Translations under genes and position numbers: made by a program
Source: Laccaria trichodermophora
Taxonomy: Eukaryota > Basidiomycota > Agaricomycetes > Agaricales > Hydnangiaceae
Direction of reading: 5' to 3'
Assembly: GCA_018417955.1 (NCBI GenBank)
Contig: JACTVC010000043.1
Span: 1-64,000 of the forward strand
Length of the DNA stretch: 64,000 nucleotides
Shown here: positions 43,985-53,554 of the stretch, one piece after another
Layout of the letters: every line of letters begins with the position of its first letter
Position numbering within the stretch: the stretch's first letter is position 1
The notes under the pieces: model-generated
The model's input: only the letters and a program-made list of their open reading frames with translations
The model's database searches: none
What the model was told of the DNA's origin: nothing

Positions 43985-44110
43985 GTTAATAAAGAAAAGT
44001 GCATCACTCAAGGATTGAACCAAAAACCTCAGGCTCGTGGCCTATGTGTGCAAGGACTACAAATTTGTAGTGCAACATAACCATTCGACTACACAACCTG
44101 TTAGAAAGCT
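43985..44110 (-). other. Possible tRNA-derived SINE head
   Basis: The minus strand reads TGTGTAGTCGAATGGTTATG (A-box-like) and, about 70 nt later, GGTTCAATCC (a good B box). The spacing is longer than in a normal tRNA and no cloverleaf forms. The rest of 43310-44438 is intergenic; it contains CCGGTTACAACC-like text resembling the hAT MITE at 47217-47855. Confidence 0.35.
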
Positions 44111-44438
44111 CCCAAGGCTGCACATATATCCAATCTCTCACCCAAACTAAAACAAGAAAATCTTCCAGTGCTGCAACACAGGGGAGGTTTTCTCCTGTAA
44201 TTAATGCATAGTATGTGGGGCTCTTTCCAATGGAATACAATTTTTTTATGAAATCTACTGTACTTCATTTAAGCCATTGGAATGCTGTTGCACTGTGATT
44301 GCAACCAAATGTCAACAAAGACAGGTGATTACAACTGGTTCAAACTCTGACATAATCATGATTGAAACTCTGGCTGATTGCAACCAGCAAAAAAAAAGTC
44401 TGACACAGGACATGGCTGAGGCCTGGTGTAGGGGTGGG

Positions 44439-44647
44439 TTCGAAAAATTCAGTAAGGTTGAGAGGACTCTTTTTGCCGCATCAGAACGATAATCTGATAG
44501 ACAAGGAGATGTAGTCTCCTTGTCTAGGATTCGGAGACATATATAAGTGTTTGTACTTATGAGTACAAACTATCTCGTTCTGATGCTCAGCCGTTATCTT
44601 ACCTGATAATGAGCTTGCACTCGTGCCTCATGCTTGCTCATTGCAGA
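44439..44647 (-). repeat. Terminal direct repeat of YR retroelement (left)
   Basis: It is about 95% identical to 52683-52891. It contains hairpins such as GACAAGGAG...CTCCTTGTC, GTTTGTACT...GAGTACAAAC and an enclosing GCATCAGAACGA...TCGTTCTGATGC. Confidence 0.88.
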
Positions 44648-45026
44648 ATGAGATAACTCTAGTGTCCTATGAGATGTAGGGAGGAGGGACGTTTTTAAAT
44701 ACAATATTTAAATGCAAGAAATCCGTAGACATGGATAACCTGTGTGTGCCTAGGACTTGTCCAGCTGGCTCAAATTGGATCTTAAATGATAATGGTAAGA
44801 TCCAAGAGATGGACAAGACCTGAGCATCTAAAGGCTCAATTGTGTGCAAAACAACTAGCTATACCAACCAGAGTGAAAGCTCACAACAAGCAAGTTGGTT
44901 CAGCACAGAGGAACTACCCAATCAAGTGGCACTCTGGGAAAGAGTTTTTTATGGATTGAAATACAAATACACAATATAATAATAGGGCCTTCAAGGTAAT
45001 TTTGCAGCAATATAAGTACAGGTAGA

Positions 45027-46206
45027 TTACAGGGCGAGGTTCCCATTAGAGGTGACAATAAGTGCTGAAGGGACTTTGTTGTTGATACGAAACTGTTTGA
45101 AGATTGCAGCCAACAAGTCAAGGTGGGACTTGTTGTATGCTTTTGATGTGCTCATAGGAAGAATTTCCTCCATACGGCACCAATAGAGTAAGAAGGCAAG
45201 AGAAGTCCAGCTGCCTGTCGCGGTGACGATTTCAGGTGGAATGCCAGCAAGGAGAAGTTCAACAGCACCACCAATATGAAAACTATGGCCCAAAATGTGG
45301 GTGAGCATGGCAGACGACCAGATGTGGTTACAGAAATTGAGAAATTCATGTTTGAGAAGAATCTTTGAGTGATCAGAAGCGGTCGTATAAGTGAAGAGGG
45401 GGCTGGAGTGATTGGTAGATGAGTTAACAGCAAGGTGATTCTTCAATGCAGCAACAGGGCAAAGAATGTCATCCTGTGCAGTAAGAATTACAGAAGCACC
45501 AAGTTCCTTCATAGTTTTGGTCCAAGGAATATGGAAGCTTGCAGAGGAGGAACCGTCTCGCAGTGTGCGGAAAGTAATTCTGGAGAAATATAAGAGATTA
45601 TACAGGAAAGGAAAATGTAGTGCACATAACGGAGTGAAGGACATGATATTTCTCATCAAATGCGGCAGCAGTAGTGACAGCTAACTCGCCTAGCTGTCGA
45701 CAGCCAAAAAATGTGCAGAGAGCAAGGGCCCAGACTGCTGCATGGAAAGGAGTAGAAAGGTTAAGAGCACGGCGGAGAGCAAAGAGGTGCTCAATGGAGA
45801 TGGGGGTGCAGAGAGGACGTTGATATTTCGTCCCTTCTTTGTTTGCAGACACCTGGGCCAGTTGAACCCATTCGTCGTCTCCAAACCAAGGGGCATGATT
45901 GACGACATGCCACACGTGGATACCGGACAACCAGGAGCATATGGTATTCCCAGATTGTCTGCCCTTGTACTCGCCAATGAAGGCACAAAGTAGGGGATAA
46001 GAAGCAGGCATTTGCACTTCCTCATCAATACCCCATCTGTCGCAGAATTGAGTGAAGCGTAAAGCGCTGGTGGCATATGTGGATTTGGTGTTAGGTGCAT
46101 ATGCCCCACAGATGGCCATCATGACACTGTTGACCAAGTGTGGGTGAAGAGATGCATTGAGGTGCTGATGGTGCCGAGCAGCATGGGGTGTATCCCAGGC
46201 AAACAA
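45027..46206 (-). pseudogene. Tyrosine recombinase of the YR retroelement
   Basis: It spans two exons separated near 45600-45650. The N-terminal SAM-like core reads YAPNTKSTYATSALRFTQFC. The catalytic domain shows FFGCRQLGELAV (Arg I), ILGHSFHIGGAVELLLAG, TGSWTSLAF and LLYWCRMEEIL (nucleophile Tyr). The family motif H-x-x-R reads HSFH here: the second catalytic arginine is histidine, a CGT-to-CAT type change at a CpG. The recombinase should be inactive. It would otherwise circularise and integrate the element's cDNA. Confidence 0.82.
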
Positions 46207-46209
46207 AGG

Positions 46210-46629
46210 ATCTGTGGCAGCAACACAAGGGCGTAAAGAATTTTGAGAGATTTGTTGCCCAGTGTGAGGTTTCCTGGGTGTGATAGGTCAGGACAATAGA
46301 GGTGGGACATCATGAGGGAGTGTCAAGGAATCAGTGGATGAGAGCAAGGGAAGAGTAGGCAGAGTAGTCATAGGAGGCAATGTTGTAGTTGTAGATAGTG
46401 ACTGCAAAGTAGTCGGAGACAATGTTGAAGCAGATGTGGAAGATGTGGTACGAGGCTTGAAAGGAGTGAAAGGAATATGACGACATGTGGGGCGTGGAGG
46501 AACAGAATATGAACCACCCACAGTCGTCTCGATGACATGTGTCGCCAGTTTGAAAGGGTGTTGAAAACTAATAAAGGTGTAAGAATGAGGAGGGAATAAA
46601 GCATGATGACATCAGGAAGGGAAGCTAAC
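46210..46629 (-). other. Linker between RNase H and recombinase regions
   Basis: About 420 bp of the element with a low-complexity Thr/Ser/Pro-coding frame on the minus strand (46288-46521). No domain is recognisable. Confidence 0.4.
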
Positions 46630-47208
46630 CTATGCATGAACAAAACAAGAGGATAGCTCATCAGGGAGCATAAAGGACAGGAAGATTTGCTTCCCAACAG
46701 GTCCTGGTTCCCCACACGAGATAGGATCAGCTGGATTAGCTTCAGATTCAATATAAACAGTCTTAAAAACAAGAGAGGTGGCCATCAGAATAAGGTGTGT
46801 ATGACGAACTGCGAGATTCAGATGGATGTTGCCACTGTGGCCCTTATCAAGGGCACTGATGGTGCCTTGATTGTCAGAATGGACCAGGAGGTGAAGATCC
46901 CAATGGCTTCTGGACTCCAAAAAGAGAGCGAGAAGCTCGATGGCAACAGTCTCGAGCCAGCAGATGTCACAGCCCTCTATCTTCCAAGAAGAAGAAAGCT
47001 GGAAGGCAGCCCATTCACCACCAATGATAATACCAATACCCCACAACATGGAGGCATCAACATACAACCCGAGGTCCGACAAAGGCCCAAGAGGGTGAAG
47101 TGACCGAGATGCCCCCCGCAAAGTGAGTTTGACTAACCACCATTTCAGGTCAGTAATCAGGGAATGTCGGGGGTACTTTGTGAGGAATTCATCGCCATGG
47201 AAAGTAGA
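46630..47208 (-). pseudogene. RNase H domain of the YR retroelement
   Basis: It reads TFHGDEFLTKYPRHSLITDL, then LGLYVDASMLWGIGIIIG (catalytic Asp), WLETVAIELLALFLESR (Glu) and VHSDNQGTISALDKGHSGN (Asp), ending YIESEANPADPISCGEPG. The pattern is typical of DIRS RNase H. It was contiguous with the RT frame before the hAT MITE at 47217-47855 inserted. Confidence 0.78.
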
Positions 47209-47216
47209 CGCAAAAT

Positions 47217-47855
47217 TAGTGTTTGCAGGTCCAGTCTACAGGACTGAAAATATACATAGGACTGAACTGGACTGAACCATGGTCTGGTCTTTTCCAGTTG
47301 CCAGTTGCCCACATTTGTGGTCAGTCCAGTTGCCAGTTGCCATGTTTTTGTAAATATTTAAAAACCGAAAAAGACTGGTTTAGACTGGTTGCAACCGGTT
47401 TTTTATCCCATCACATGTTGGACCTTACTTGCACACAATTTTACTCAATTTTTGGTCCCTCAATCATCAAAAATGGTCAAGAATTGGTTGAGATATGGCC
47501 AAAAACATTTTTATATGCAAGTTGAATGTATATCCTTTCTGTTTTTGCCATAACTCAGTCAAATCTTTACAGAATTGCTTAACTTTTTGATCAGTCTACG
47601 GAGAATTAGAATATCTATCTATGTATGCTATGTATATGAGGTAATATTTAAATTCTGTGGTACAATAAATTTTTTAACAAAAGACCAGTCGCAACCGGTC
47701 TGGACCGGTTCTTTTTGCGTTGTGGACCAATTAGGTCTGGTATAAAAGGGTCTGGTTGTGGTTCCTTAATATCTGGATTGGTCTAGACCGGTTGCGGTTG
47801 CCAGTTGCGTCGTTTTGAGGTAAAAAACTGGACTTAACTGGACCTGCGAACACTA
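47217..47855. mobile_element. 639-bp hAT-type MITE inserted in the YR retroelement
   Basis: The TIR starts TAGTGTTTGCAGGTCCAGT, matched by ACTGGACCTGCGAACACTA at the other end. The TSD CGCAAAAT is perfect at 47209-47216 and 47856-47863 (8 bp, as in hAT elements). Internal CAGTTGCCAGTTGCC and GGTTGCAACCGG motifs are repeated near both ends. Removing the element and one TSD restores the host frame (SNFASTFHGD). No coding capacity. Confidence 0.92.
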
Positions 47856-47863
47856 CGCAAAAT

Positions 47864-49585
47864 TAGAAAGTGAAGGTAGACGAGAGCGGCCATCAAGATA
47901 AACAAAAGCAATGTGACAGAGAGATCCATGGATCTTTTTGACATCGCGTAAATGGCAAGGTCAGCCGTCAAAGTCAATTAGGAATTGAAGAACACATTGA
48001 TGGAACTTGTTTCTCTTTCCTTCCGGCAAGCTAACAAGCTTTTGAGGGATGTCCCAAAGAAATCTGATAAATGTTGTGACGAAAGAGAACTGTTTGTCAC
48101 CTTTCTCATCATGCCAAGGTACTCCTAAAGAGGAGATGTGGCGAAGCATTTCGTCGCAGTCATAGTCATAACAGAAATCACCATCGACGAAGAGGCTGGA
48201 TGGCGATGGGAATTGGAAAGCCTTAAGATCATCTTCATATTTTGGCACTGGGAAGACCCCTTCAGCTCTCCAGATGTCAACAAGAGCATTTGCAATCATA
48301 CCAGCATTGCTGCTGGCACAAGCAGCTCCAAACGGATGAGCATGATTAATGAAGAAGTCGTCAGAGGTGCCTTGGATGACTAGCCAAGGTTTATGGGATG
48401 GGAGAATGGGACAGGTCTGATGGAATTTCTTGATATCAAGAGTGCATGCCTGTGTTCCAGGAGGTGCATGAGAAATCTGCACAGTGATCGAGAAACATGA
48501 GTAGGATGTGATTGAGCAGGAAGATGGAAAGATAGGTTGAGCAGGAAGATGAAGATGAAATATCATGCAAAACACATGAAAGAGGAGTAATTCAATGCAT
48601 AAAATCAACATGATACATACAGCATTGTAGTGACGTTGAGCACATAAAGAGAAAGTCATCACGCTTGACACGTGGAAGAGGAACATCACACTTGACGTGT
48701 GGAAGAGAGGTCATCACGCTCGACACATGGAAGATAATCATTGTGCCAGTGGCACAGAAGAGGAAGCATAATATGGAGAGCCAGGTAACTTGCATGAAGC
48801 AAAAATACCCAAAGAGCGACTGGACGCAAGGCCAGCACTAAGAAGAAAACATCTCCATGCACGAAAGGCAAAGGAGATGTGTAACAAGCAAGAAGAAAGG
48901 TGGGGAAAAGAAATGGAATAGAAAAGGACTCACAATATCAGCTACCTTTGATGCGGTGTCGAAGCGTGTAGGAAAATCATCCTTGTGAATGTGAGAATTG
49001 ACAGAGGCATGCGACTTCAAAGCCTTCGAAAGGTGTTGGCAGACCCTCAGCTTGTCAGGCACCCCAGGCTCTTGCAGCTGAACAGAAACGATGAGGGATG
49101 AAGATTGAAAAGGGCTGTGCAAAATTTTTTCTGCAACCTCATGAGAGAATGGGCCTGACAACCTGCCAGTGTTCACTTCTTTGATGAGATAGTCGGAAAC
49201 GGTGTTGGGGTAGGAAAGAATAGAAGGGTTGTTGGGCATGATGATAGTGTGAAGAAGTGAGGGCATATGCCTGATAGGAAACCCATAGTGCAGATTGAAA
49301 GGCAGGAGAGGGTAGATGTCGAAAAGACCATGTTTGCGCAGTAGAAAGTCGAAGGTGTCGGGACTGTATGGATGCAAGACTCTGTGAAATAGAAGGGAAT
49401 CCTCAGAGGAGGTACAAGCGAGGGGGGCCGAGGAATGATAGAAGAAGAGAAGTCAGAGTAAGAAAGAGGAAGGGAAAGCGATGCCTGAAGGAAGGCATCA
49501 GTTTGAGGGTCTGGAACGGCAAATCCATGCAAAGGCGTGATGGCGATTGCTACTGCAGAAGGAACATAGATGGGCGTGCTTATCT
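47864..49585 (-). pseudogene. Reverse transcriptase region of the YR retroelement
   Basis: It begins after the Mutator-like insertion with STPIYVPSAVAIAITPLHGF and continues through a Pro-rich stretch, SGPFSHEVAEKILHSPFQSS and HKDDFPTRFDTASKVADI. An intron of about 450 bp (48940-48480) follows. The RT core then reads QACTLDIKKFHQTCPI, HPFGAACASSNAGMIANALV and the catalytic PKYEDDLKAF near 48222-48250, ending KLVSLPEGKRNKF. The intron carries about three 30-bp repeats around TCATCACGCTTGACACGTGG (48655-48735). Confidence 0.72.
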
Positions 49586-50214
49586 TTGTAAGAGCCAGTA
49601 CTTTACACTCCCCAGAGTATTCCATATGGACTCCATATGGAATGGGTGGATTCCCATGGATTCCATGGAATGGTTGATGGAATCCATACTTCCCCCAGAT
49701 GGATTCCATGGAATGGTTGATGGAATCCATGCTTTTTCCAAGATGGATTCCATGGAATCCACTTTTTTTTAAAGATGGAATCCATACACTTTCCATATGG
49801 AATTCAGTTGGAAGAAGTCCCCATTCCACACAATACTGGTAAAATTAAGTACAAAAATGTATTAAATAAGACTACACAATTTTATTTTACTACATACAAT
49901 ATTAAAGGGAGATGGTGGAGGGAGGGGTGTAGATATAGAGTGATGAAGTAAGGGGGAAGTGAGGGAGGTGGGACTGGTGGAGAATGAGGAGGGAGGGAGG
50001 GGATGTGGGAGAGGGTGTGGTGCAGAGTGAGGGAGGGGGGAGTGATGGGCATGGGGTTTAAAAAAGGGGGTGAGAGAGGGGAGCTAATGAAGGGATAAAG
50101 GGGTTGATGGAGGGAGCAATGGGGGAAGGGGGATGGTGGAGGGGTGAGCAATGGAGAAGGAGGATGATGAAGAGTGGAAGGAGGAGCTCACCTCGGCATG
50201 CTCATTTTCATTTG

Positions 50215-50605
50215 TGGGTGTTGTCAACACGCTTGTGCGTGGGTGGTGGATGTTGTTTCATCAGCAGTGGGTGTTTTCAGTGTTGTTTGTGTGGGCGCTG
50301 CGTGTTTTCATGGGCATGTGTGTTATTCATGTGGGTGGTGGGCATTGTTTGTGTGGGTGGTGGACATTTTGCATGGGTGGTGGGTGTTTTTGTGGGTGGT
50401 GGGCATTGTTTGTGTGGGGGGCAGACATTTTGTGTGGGTGGTGGGTGTTTTTGTGGGTGGTGGGCAACGTTCGTGTGGGCGGCGGATGTTTTGTGTGGGC
50501 GGTGGGCATTTTCGTGGGCGGTGGGCAATGTTTGTGTGGGCGGTGGACGTTTTCCGTGGGTGGTGGGCGTTTTCTGTGGGTGGCAAGCATCATGGGCAGT
50601 GGACA
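50215..50605 (+). repeat. GT-rich minisatellite
   Basis: Imperfect tandem units of about 30-36 bp built from GTGTGGGTGGTGGGCATTGT, dense in GGTGG and GGGTGG runs on the + strand. Runs of this kind can form G-quadruplexes. The long ORFs over it, rich in His/Pro/Thr on one strand and Val/Gly/Trp on the other, are composition artefacts. Confidence 0.75.
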
Positions 50606-50846
50606 CGTGTTGTCGTGCATCATCGTCGTCGTCGTTGATGTTACGGGCGACAGTGTTGTTGTTGTTGTTGGGGGTGGGTGTGTCATCATCATAAATGTTG
50701 GGGGTGGGGATGCTGGGGTGGATGATGGTGGTGGTGGTGAAAGGAAGGAAGGAAGACGTGGCAACGTTTCAGCCACAGCTGTCATGTTTGAGATGCCACG
50801 TGACACAGAGCAGTATATACACACCTTTACTTTGCCCTATAGTAAT

Positions 50847-50918
50847 GCCTTTATGGCTCAGTTGGTATGAGCGCTGCTAATATTGACAAGGTCAAGAGTT
50901 CAATTCCTGTCAATGCCA
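50847..50918 (+). other. tRNA-like sequence, degenerate Ile(AAU)-type
   Basis: A 72-nt stretch with TGGCTCAGTTGGT (D arm and A box), a GCTAATA anticodon-loop-like segment with AAT, AGAGTTCAATTCC (T arm and B box) and a terminal CCA-like GCCA. The acceptor ends do not pair, so I regard it as a tRNA pseudogene or SINE head. Confidence 0.45.
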
Positions 50919-51282
50919 AATTTATTATTTACTTAAATATAGTAAGGAGACTATAAATGCTGTATTCTAATGGTATAATGGTCATCCATGGAATCCATGG
51001 ACTCCATATGGACTGCTCCATGGAATCCTACATGGATTTGCAATATAAATCTATTGGAAATTCCATGGAATCCACATGGACCAATCCATGGACTCCATAT
51101 AGAATGTGTCATTCCATGGACATTCCATATGGATTCCATAGTGGGTATGGAATGAAAAAATAGCTGGGGACTCACCTAAAAATATTCCACATGGATTCCA
51201 TGGAATGAGGTTGGAATCCACCCATTCCATATGGAATCCATATGGAATATACTGGGGAGTGTAAAGACCTTGTGAGAGCATG

Positions 51283-52657
51283 GATGCCTGCAGTCGCCTC
51301 AAAGGTTCCAGCTGATGCAAATGACTCGATTGTTGGGGCTGAGGAGGTTATGGTCACTGTACTTGGACCATACTGGCTTGCTGTCAGATTTGAACTTGAT
51401 GACAACAGTGCTATCAGTGTGTTGAGTTGTGTCGTGGCCTTGCTCAGCGCAGATGAGGCAGTCGGGTGTCGAGGAGGAGGACTTGCTGCTGCCTGAAGAA
51501 AAGGGCTGTAAAGGCTGTGTTTGAGAAGTGCGAGAAGTGATTCGTGGCGTGAGTTTCCCAAGTGTCACACTGAGAGAAGGCTTGGTAGGCTCAGATCCGA
51601 TCATCCCACGAACGTCAGCCATCATTTCACGCTGCTTTTCAGACAGCTTGTAGGCCTGGTAATAGTGAGCAGCGTCAAATTCACTGTATTTCGCCCAATG
51701 TTCCTGACGAAACTTCAGCTCGTCAGGTTTGCAAGCGTCGTAAAGGTCGTCCTTTGTGTCCTGAGCAGTGTAGAAGCAGAAGTGATTGTTATACCAGTTA
51801 CTATGAGCCTCGCCAGTACCCTCTTCATCACTCTCCTTTTGAAATAGATACATGTTACCAGCAGCCTCTGTCCACTGGCTGCAAGACAAAGAGAGTTCCT
51901 TTCCAAAGCGGAGAGACAATTTTTCTGTATCCAGAATAACAGTACCCTTTGTTTCCCCAGGGTTAGGATTAGTCTTTGTTGTAGGTAGAGTAGAAGCCTC
52001 AACATTCAAGATATTCAGATTTTTGTGAAGGAAAAAAGGCAAAGGTACAACAATGCAAAGTTCAGTGTCAAAGAGGCTCTGAGGGAAGGTTGCTTACCAA
52101 GGAACTCCGACAACCCAAGGTATCATTTTTTCCCCATCCATGCAACGCTGCTTCGCAATCCTAGCTTCTTCCGCAGAGAGCTTAGTAACATCATCAGTGG
52201 GCTTCTGTTTCACTTTCAGCCTCTCTTTAATCTCCTCATCCACAATCCATTTAGCAAGTTTAGCATAAATGAGATTAGGAAAGGAAGCTGCAAAGGAAGG
52301 GATCCGGAAGCAGTTCAAATCATCCTCGTCAAGAGAAACAAGAGAAGCTTCATCTGATCCAGGTTCAGTGTAGACAGTAGGGTTAGAAAGATGATTAAAA
52401 GTCTTCTGAGAGCGTATGGCATTTTTCTGTTCAATTTCCTTGTTCATCTGGAGAATGGATACCAAGGGAAGAGTCTTAAGCATTTTAATAATAGCAGGTG
52501 AAGTATGAGTACAAGGAACGTGGGGAGAAGAGTCAGGTGTAGCCAATGTCTGAGAAGGAGGTGTAGCTGCTATCTGAGAAGCAGGTGTAGTGGCAGTCTG
52601 AGAGCTTCCAGCAGTAGCCAAAGTTTGAGAGATTTTGGGAGTGTTAGCCATCACAGA
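51283..52657 (-). pseudogene. Gag-like ORF of the YR retroelement
   Basis: It starts MANTPKISQTLATAGSSQTA at about 52657 near the end of the terminal repeat. A Thr/Ser/Gln-rich region with short repeats follows, then a helical region (NLIYAKLAKWIVDEEIKERL). A possible intron (about 52095-51990) joins it to LPTTKTNPNPGETKGTVI and SQWTEAAGNMYLFQKES. Near the end is a zinc-binding-like CLICAEQGHDTTQH. It is followed without a stop by the RT frame if the Mutator-like element is removed. Confidence 0.65.
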
Positions 52658-52682
52658 AGTCAAAGAGGAACTGTCGAAAAAA

Positions 52683-52891
52683 TTCGAAAAATTCAATAAG
52701 GTTGAGAGGACTCTTTTTGCTGCATCAGAACGATAATCTGATAGACAAGGAGATGTAGTCTCCTTGTCTAGGATTCGGAGACATATATAAGTGTTTGTAC
52801 TTATGAGTACAAACTATCTCGTTCTGACGCTCAGCCATTATCTTATCCGATAATGAGCTTGCACTCGTGCCTCATGCTTGCTCATCGCAGA
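52683..52891 (-). repeat. Terminal direct repeat of YR retroelement (right)
   Basis: The partner of 44439-44647. Several differences fall in predicted loops (TTATCTTACCTGATAA versus TTATCTTATCCGATAA keeps the TTATC/GATAA stem). Confidence 0.88.
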
Positions 52892-53024
52892 GTGTAGAAA
52901 AAGACTCCAGTGTGATGACTATTCAGAGGCCCAGTGTGGCTCCAAATGCATCTAGAAACAAACATATAGGTAGAAAGACAATGGAGTAAATCGAGAAGTA
53001 ATTCATAACATTGCACCCTACTAG

Positions 53025-53554
53025 CACCTTAAACAAGGGACGATTGGGCAGTAAAGTGAAGCCCTTGATGGATTCCATGACAAAGTAATCATTTTTGCAT
53101 CGGTTATGTAATTACAACAAACCAATGGGAAATTTTTTATTGTGACCATATGTCTGTCAATTGTTCAAGGCGGCTGACAGAGAAAAAACAATTAATGTGC
53201 TTATTGTTTAAATTTGCCCACAACTGTATTACCTAGGTGAAGCTTTGCAAAAAATAAAAGTTTTTCCTATTGCTGAAGAGACAGACTGAATTGTTCCTGA
53301 AATTTGTTATGTTTACAAAATTTAATTCTTCCCAGCCTTTTGTCCTGTGGATGTACCTCAAGACACATTTGAACATAGTAACAACATTTTTTTACATCTG
53401 GACGTCACCTTCACACAATAGGCAAACACACCATCAATATAGAAAATTTCCCATAAGTCTGTGTTAATTACATAAGTGGTGCAAAAATGATTGCTTTGTC
53501 ACACAATCTGTCAAAGGCTTTGCTTAACTGCCTGATCATCCCTTGTTTAAGGTG
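53025..53554. mobile_element. 530-bp TIR element with 3-bp TSD
   Basis: TIRs CACCTTAAACAAGGGA and their complement begin arms that stay roughly complementary for about 115 bp. The TSD is TAG at 53022-53024 and 53555-53557. A 3-bp TSD would fit CACTA or PIF/Harbinger elements, although TAG is not the TWA target of the latter. No coding capacity. The stretch 53560-54485 to its right holds nothing I recognise. Confidence 0.7.

Larger units (their letters stand above)
49596..51269. mobile_element. Mutator-like non-autonomous element with palindromic terminal arrays
   Basis: The ends read CTTTACACTCCCCAG and CTGGGGAGTGTAAAG, continuing inward as near-complementary arrays of CCATATGGAATCC/GGATTCCATGGAATGG units (49612-49800 and 50980-51255). 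Flanking 10-bp imperfect repeats TTGTAAGAGC (49586-49595) and TTGTGAGAGC (51270-51279) act as the TSD. Read on the minus strand, the host frame is restored as GIHALTKISTP when one copy is removed. A TSD of 9-11 bp suggests the MULE superfamily. The interior has a purine-rich tract (49900-50200), a GT-rich minisatellite and a tRNA-like sequence but no transposase. Confidence 0.78.
44439..52891 (-). mobile_element. DIRS/Ngaro-like tyrosine-recombinase retroelement, degenerate
   Basis: Direct terminal repeats of 209 bp (44439-44647 and 52683-52891) enclose, in minus-strand order, a gag-like protein, RT, RNase H and a tyrosine recombinase. This is the order of DIRS-order retrotransposons, which integrate by recombinase rather than an integrase; that agrees with finding no target duplication. 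Direct rather than inverted repeats fit the Ngaro/PAT style, but I could not identify the second (B) repeat pair. The element is broken by a hAT-type MITE and a Mutator-like element and its recombinase lacks a catalytic arginine, so it is dead. Confidence 0.82.

Noticed and set aside
49580..49785. ORFs encoding MDSMES/WIPSTIPWNP repeats
   Set aside because: They are translations of the palindromic CCATGGAATCC array at the end of the Mutator-like element.
50215..50605. CRISPR-like spacing of repeats
   Set aside because: Units are imperfect tandem repeats without unique spacers and the genome is eukaryotic.
50277..50824. Long minus-strand ORFs rich in His, Pro and Thr
   Set aside because: They are produced by the GT-rich minisatellite and have no conserved domain.
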